Below are positions 60,851 to 64,000 of a DNA stretch of 64,000 nt, piece after piece. The DNA lies in assembly GCA_946220865.1 (NCBI GenBank), contig CAMJYM010000008.1, positions 1-64,000 of the forward strand, given 5' to 3'. The stretch is from an uncultured Clostridia bacterium (GTDB lineage: Bacteria; Bacillota; Clostridia; Saccharofermentanales; DTU023). Position numbers and translations under genes: made by a program. The notes beneath the pieces are model-generated. The model was given only the letters and a program-made list of their open reading frames with translations, was not told the origin of the DNA and did no database searches. Each line of letters opens with the position of its first letter. Within the stretch, counting starts at the first letter, position 1.

Positions 60851-61090
60851 CTTTCAGAACATTCCTTTTCTTAGTACCCTTATTTTTGCAGCCGAATTTT
60901 TGTGTCTATTACTTTGTGCTCGTAACAATGTAAGTTTATCTGTGTACCCGTAACTTGGAAACTTAACTGTGAACGCCTGCTCAGTACCCTAAACAGTGTT
61001 CCCCTGACCTTATTCCTGTATTGGTTCCCGTAACTGTGTGCCTTAAACTGTGTTTCTAACCTTTGTCGCAAAATTTATCGTGTCAGCGCT
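60851..61090. repeat. spacer of degenerate CCCGTAACTGTGT-like repeats
   Basis: Variants such as CTCGTAACAATGT, CCCGTAACTTGGA, CCCGTAACTGTGT and CCTTAAACTGTGT recur at irregular 20-45 nt spacing across 60915-61060. No gene is seen; the regulator's promoter should lie in the right part. Confidence 0.6.
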
Positions 61091-61453
61091 TTAGCTCTTC
61101 AAAATCAGCGCGATAAAGCGCAGCGGCGTCTCACCAATGTTTTTAATCCCGTGGGAATGGCCGTCCTGCACCAGCGTAACATCGCCAGCCTCAACCTCAC
61201 AGGTCTTGCCATCCTCGGTATAAAGGCCCTTGCCTTCAAGAAAATAATAGGCCTCAGTGTCGCCCTTATGCTCGTGCACGCCAACCGAAGATCCAGGCTC
61301 CAGAAAAGTATCGGCGAACATCTTCCCCTTGCCGTTCATCTCGGCCGGATTCTGGGCAGGGTCAAGAATATGGCAGATATGGTGTTTTCCTTCCCCGCCG
61401 CGATTGTTTTCAATAACGATCTGGCGCATGGCGCCGTGTTTTCTTACGAACAT
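61091..61453 (-). CDS. single-domain cupin protein
   Basis: A 120-residue cupin. The first motif GVHEHKGDTEAYYFLEGKGLY provides His-x-His and Glu metal ligands; the second, GDVTLVQDGHSHGIKN, the remaining His. AAAGGGG precedes the ATG. Such small cupins act as metal-dependent isomerases, oxygenases or sugar/auxin-like binders; no specific role can be deduced. Confidence 0.85.
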   Translation of the reverse strand: MFVRKHGAMRQIVIENNRGGEGKHHICHILDPAQNPAEMNGKGKMFADTFLEPGSSVGVHEHKGDTEAYYFLEGKGLYTEDGKTCEVEAGDVTLVQDGHSHGIKNIGETPLRFIALILKS

Positions 61454-61764
61454 TTTTGACCCCTTTCTCTTATGACACTTCAGCTTGCCTGAGTACAGCT
61501 TATGCCTGAGTACAGTCGTGTACAGTATAGTACGTCACTTAAAAAAGAAGAAAAGAAAAGTCATTAGAAGCCCGATTCCAAAGGCAGACCACCCATGTGT
61601 TGAAACGTAGGCTGATCCCCGGTCTATTTGCCTCTGCTACTAAATTGCCGTTGCTTATTGAACGAATCATTTAAATTAACGAACATATGTTATATAATTA
61701 TTTATATATTTTGATAATTTGATTTTTATATTTTGATCTTGATTTTGTCGAGGGCCGAGATAAA
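61454..61764. other. divergent spacer between cupin and FtsX-like genes
   Basis: Contains GCCTGAGTACAG duplicated near 61489 and 61505. A very AT-rich stretch (61650-61750) probably holds the promoter of the permease. No gene is seen. Confidence 0.5.
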
Positions 61765-64000
61765 ATGCAAAGCATTTTTATAAAATCCTTTTTCCGCAGA
61801 AGAGCGATTGTTCTTTTGAGTATGCTCCTCATCATGGCCAGTACGTTTGCTGCGGCATCAAATTTTTTTCAAAGTTTGCTGGTGGAACGTGAAACCGAAC
61901 GACTTAAAATTTATTTCAGACCCATAGGCTATCTTAAAAGCTCAGCCGCATATAACGTTGATGTCAGTGAAGGGATCAAAATTCTTGATGATGATCCGCG
62001 AATCATCATCAAGGATATACGCCGTCCGGGGGCAGGTTTTTTAAAAGAGGGTAAGGGAATAACCTTGCCCTTTTTCTTTTATACGTATCATTTTTTAACG
62101 AAAAAGAGTCCTTTCCCTGATTTCATGCATTTCTCAGGTAATGATGTTTATGTTTGTGGGACGCTTAAAGCTATCGACTACGATCCTGGATTGGCCGTGA
62201 GTTCCTATCAGGGCGAACTCCACAGCTCAACCGAGGCCAATACGAAGAAACTCCTTAGCTATCAAAACAGTGAGCGAGAGAAAGATAAAGGCGTATGGCT
62301 TACCCTCGATATTGATAAACTTTTAGCCGGAGACAAACGTTTTACAGGTGATAGAGTCTTGCATATCGCCTTTTTACAGGATGGGACGCCTGAATGTTCA
62401 GAAGCACTTGAATCTCTTGCCATCGGTAAACGCTACAGTTTCAGAATTTGTTTTGACCCTTCCTATCGCAGTGGCAAAGACTTCTATGGAGATTGGTCAA
62501 AAGTGTCCATCGACTGGAACTTTTTTCTTCGCGAATTAATCCCCGGGAAAACCTGGTATCTCCCTTTGGAGGCCGATGAACAAGTTGACCCTGTAAGTGA
62601 TCCCCGCTTTTCCCCCATCCTTGGTATCATGCAGATTTTGGAAGAAAATCAAAAGAGCGTGCGAGTACTGGTTTCTAAGGACATGAGCACGATTCCTCTT
62701 TTGCAGGAAACCTCGTGGAATCCTAAGCCGCTGACAGAGGGGCGTTGGTTGAATGAAGAAGATACAAGGGAAAAGAGGAAGGTTTGCGTCATCCCTGGAC
62801 GTCTGGCACAAGAAAACGATTTGAAGCTCGGTGATCACCTGAACTTGATTTTGAGGCGATTACCTTATGCGGGAATCCAATTTATCCACGATTCTGATGT
62901 AGAACGCTATAAGGATTTTGAAGCGTTTGACTATAGCCTTGAAATTGTGGGCATCAGTGATTCCCAGGTCATGGCCATGGATGTCTATATTCCTGACTCG
63001 CTCATGCCTCAGGATTTTCCGCCAACTCCTGACGGTTCCATCACCCCTGCATATTACAGCTTTGTACTGAGATCAAGTGAAGATAAGGCAGCGTTTACAC
63101 AAGATCACGCCGCAGAACTGGCGAAAATCGGCTTGGAGATTACCTTTGTAGAAAATAATGGTGAAGGTTTTGACGCAGCGGTTAAACCTCTGCTTCTTTC
63201 AACACAGTTGAACGCAAGGGTCACACTCATTATCCTCATCTTTATCTTCATCCTTACCGCAGCCTACTTACTGATCATTGAGAGAAAAAACGTGGCGATT
63301 GCCCGTTCGATTGGGCTTCACAAAAGTGAAATTGCAAAACCTCTTCTTTTCTCATTTGGCAGCCTTGCTTTTATTTCTATAATCATGGCCCTTGTTATTG
63401 CAGCGTTTCAAGTGACCCGCAATACCAAAGACATGTTATCTAAACTGCCCCTTCCAAACGGCGTAAAAGCAGAAACCTTTCTGCCTTGGTCAGCCATCCT
63501 GATCTTTGCTGCAGTTGCCCTGATATGTCTCTTGTTGTTTTATGGATCAGGCCTGTGCATCATGTTGAGAATGCCAGTTCTGACTTTGCTCAAAGAGAGG
63601 CTGGGAAGAACTGGAACAGATAAAGGCACTCAAGCTACTCAAAGCCAGGATGGGGAGCTGAATACATCATCGTTCTTCCCTGAACTTCATCAAGAAGCGC
63701 TATGGGAAAAAATAGATCAGATGCAGAGAACGAGTAACGCTCCACCACAGCAAGAGTCCAGATTCATTCAAATCTTCCTCCGGCGTTTTCTTTCACAGTA
63801 CAACCGCCGCAATCCCGCTCGCACCTTTCTTACCTTTGTACTTTCTGCCGCGCTTATGGCTTTCCTCTGCCGTTTCTCTCTGACCCTTACAGATAACAAT
63901 AAAGTTCTGGCGGGGGCCTACGAAAATTCTGACATACGATTTTCCTGGGAGAATGCCTCGCCACTCGTCGTCAAAGGATCACCCCACATTTACGAAGAAA
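61765..64000 (+). CDS. FtsX/MacB-type ABC permease, 3' end cut by window edge
   Basis: From the ATG at 61765 an uninterrupted frame runs to the last base (745 codons), so the gene continues beyond the window. One N-terminal membrane helix (about 12-35) is followed by a large extracellular domain of some 440 residues. Three more helices then flank the FtsX motif, with ERKNVAIARSIGLHKSEI in the cytoplasmic loop, and a second N-terminal-like basic segment (FLRRFLSQYNRRNPARTFLTFVLSAALMAF) begins a repeat of the module. This two-module layout is typical of large FtsX-like permeases; the ATPase gene is not in the window. Function could be lipoprotein/peptide export or mechanotransmission. Confidence 0.82.
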   Translation, partial: MQSIFIKSFFRRRAIVLLSMLLIMASTFAAASNFFQSLLVERETERLKIYFRPIGYLKSSAAYNVDVSEGIKILDDDPRIIIKDIRRPGAGFLKEGKGITLPFFFYTYHFLTKKSPFPDFMHFSGNDVYVCGTLKAIDYDPGLAVSSYQGELHSSTEANTKKLLSYQNSEREKDKGVWLTLDIDKLLAGDKRFTGDRVLHIAFLQDGTPECSEALESLAIGKRYSFRICFDPSYRSGKDFYGDWSKVSIDWNFFLRELIPGKTWYLPLEADEQVDPVSDPRFSPILGIMQILEENQKSVRVLVSKDMSTIPLLQETSWNPKPLTEGRWLNEEDTREKRKVCVIPGRLAQENDLKLGDHLNLILRRLPYAGIQFIHDSDVERYKDFEAFDYSLEIVGISDSQVMAMDVYIPDSLMPQDFPPTPDGSITPAYYSFVLRSSEDKAAFTQDHAAELAKIGLEITFVENNGEGFDAAVKPLLLSTQLNARVTLIILIFIFILTAAYLLIIERKNVAIARSIGLHKSEIAKPLLFSFGSLAFISIIMALVIAAFQVTRNTKDMLSKLPLPNGVKAETFLPWSAILIFAAVALICLLLFYGSGLCIMLRMPVLTLLKERLGRTGTDKGTQATQSQDGELNTSSFFPELHQEALWEKIDQMQRTSNAPPQQESRFIQIFLRRFLSQYNRRNPARTFLTFVLSAALMAFLCRFSLTLTDNNKVLAGAYENSDIRFSWENASPLVVKGSPHIYEE

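Overview
The window reads as chromosome of an anaerobic, amino-acid-fermenting Gram-positive bacterium of moderate G+C, most likely a member of the Clostridia in the broad sense. The reasons are a B12-dependent lysine fermentation operon, a 3-hydroxybutyryl-CoA/thiolase/crotonase operon, a K+-type membrane pyrophosphatase, a tryptophanase-family lyase, two peptide ABC importers with peptidases, a surface protein ending in LPSTG plus membrane anchor (sortase substrate), and good AGGAGG-type ribosome binding sites. I cannot name the species. I saw no rRNA, tRNA, CRISPR array, phage or intact insertion sequence.

Left part (1-22 kb): kdd (cut by the left edge), kamA, kamB, kamC, kamD and kamE form the lysine 2,3-/5,6-aminomutase and dehydrogenase module, including both subunits of the 5,6-aminomutase reactivase. 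Next come an AMP-forming acetoacetate-CoA ligase and hppA, which is preceded by an extended -10 promoter and a leader RNA with its own terminator. The products fit together: 3,5-diaminohexanoate is oxidised and cleaved (cleavage genes not in the window) to acetoacetate and 3-aminobutyryl-CoA. The ligase activates acetoacetate and releases PPi, which the membrane pyrophosphatase can turn into an ion gradient. hbd-thl-crt at 19-22 kb handle the C4 CoA esters. Between them lie a PLP lyase, a Phd/RelE-type toxin-antitoxin pair, a lipoprotein, and a small operon of two secreted proteins, one wall-anchored and carrying a G9 tract.

Middle (22-41 kb): an mglBAC sugar importer whose permease has an unusual coiled-coil N-terminus; a heavy-metal P-type ATPase with a separate HMA chaperone behind a promoter carrying a perfect 12-2-12 operator; a second RelE-type pair; an M20 amidohydrolase; a ktrB-ktrA potassium uptake pair; DUF969-DUF979-pcp (pyroglutamyl peptidase); a SanA-like DUF218 protein; a large ArsR-type regulator; and an M42 aminopeptidase.

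Right part (41-64 kb): two complete oppABCDF operons on the minus strand, separated by a Crp/Fnr-family regulator; a SIMPL-ABC transporter operon; class I fructose-bisphosphate aldolase; an SmtB-like zinc sensor; a cupin; and the 5' part of an FtsX-like permease that runs off the right edge.

Two themes cut across the window. Many intergenic spacers are built from degenerate short duplications, several of which copy the last codons and stop of the upstream gene. Two spacers hold regularly phased repeat arrays that look like multi-site transposon ends. The three solute-binding-protein genes are each followed by a strong terminator that would uncouple them from the rest of their operon.
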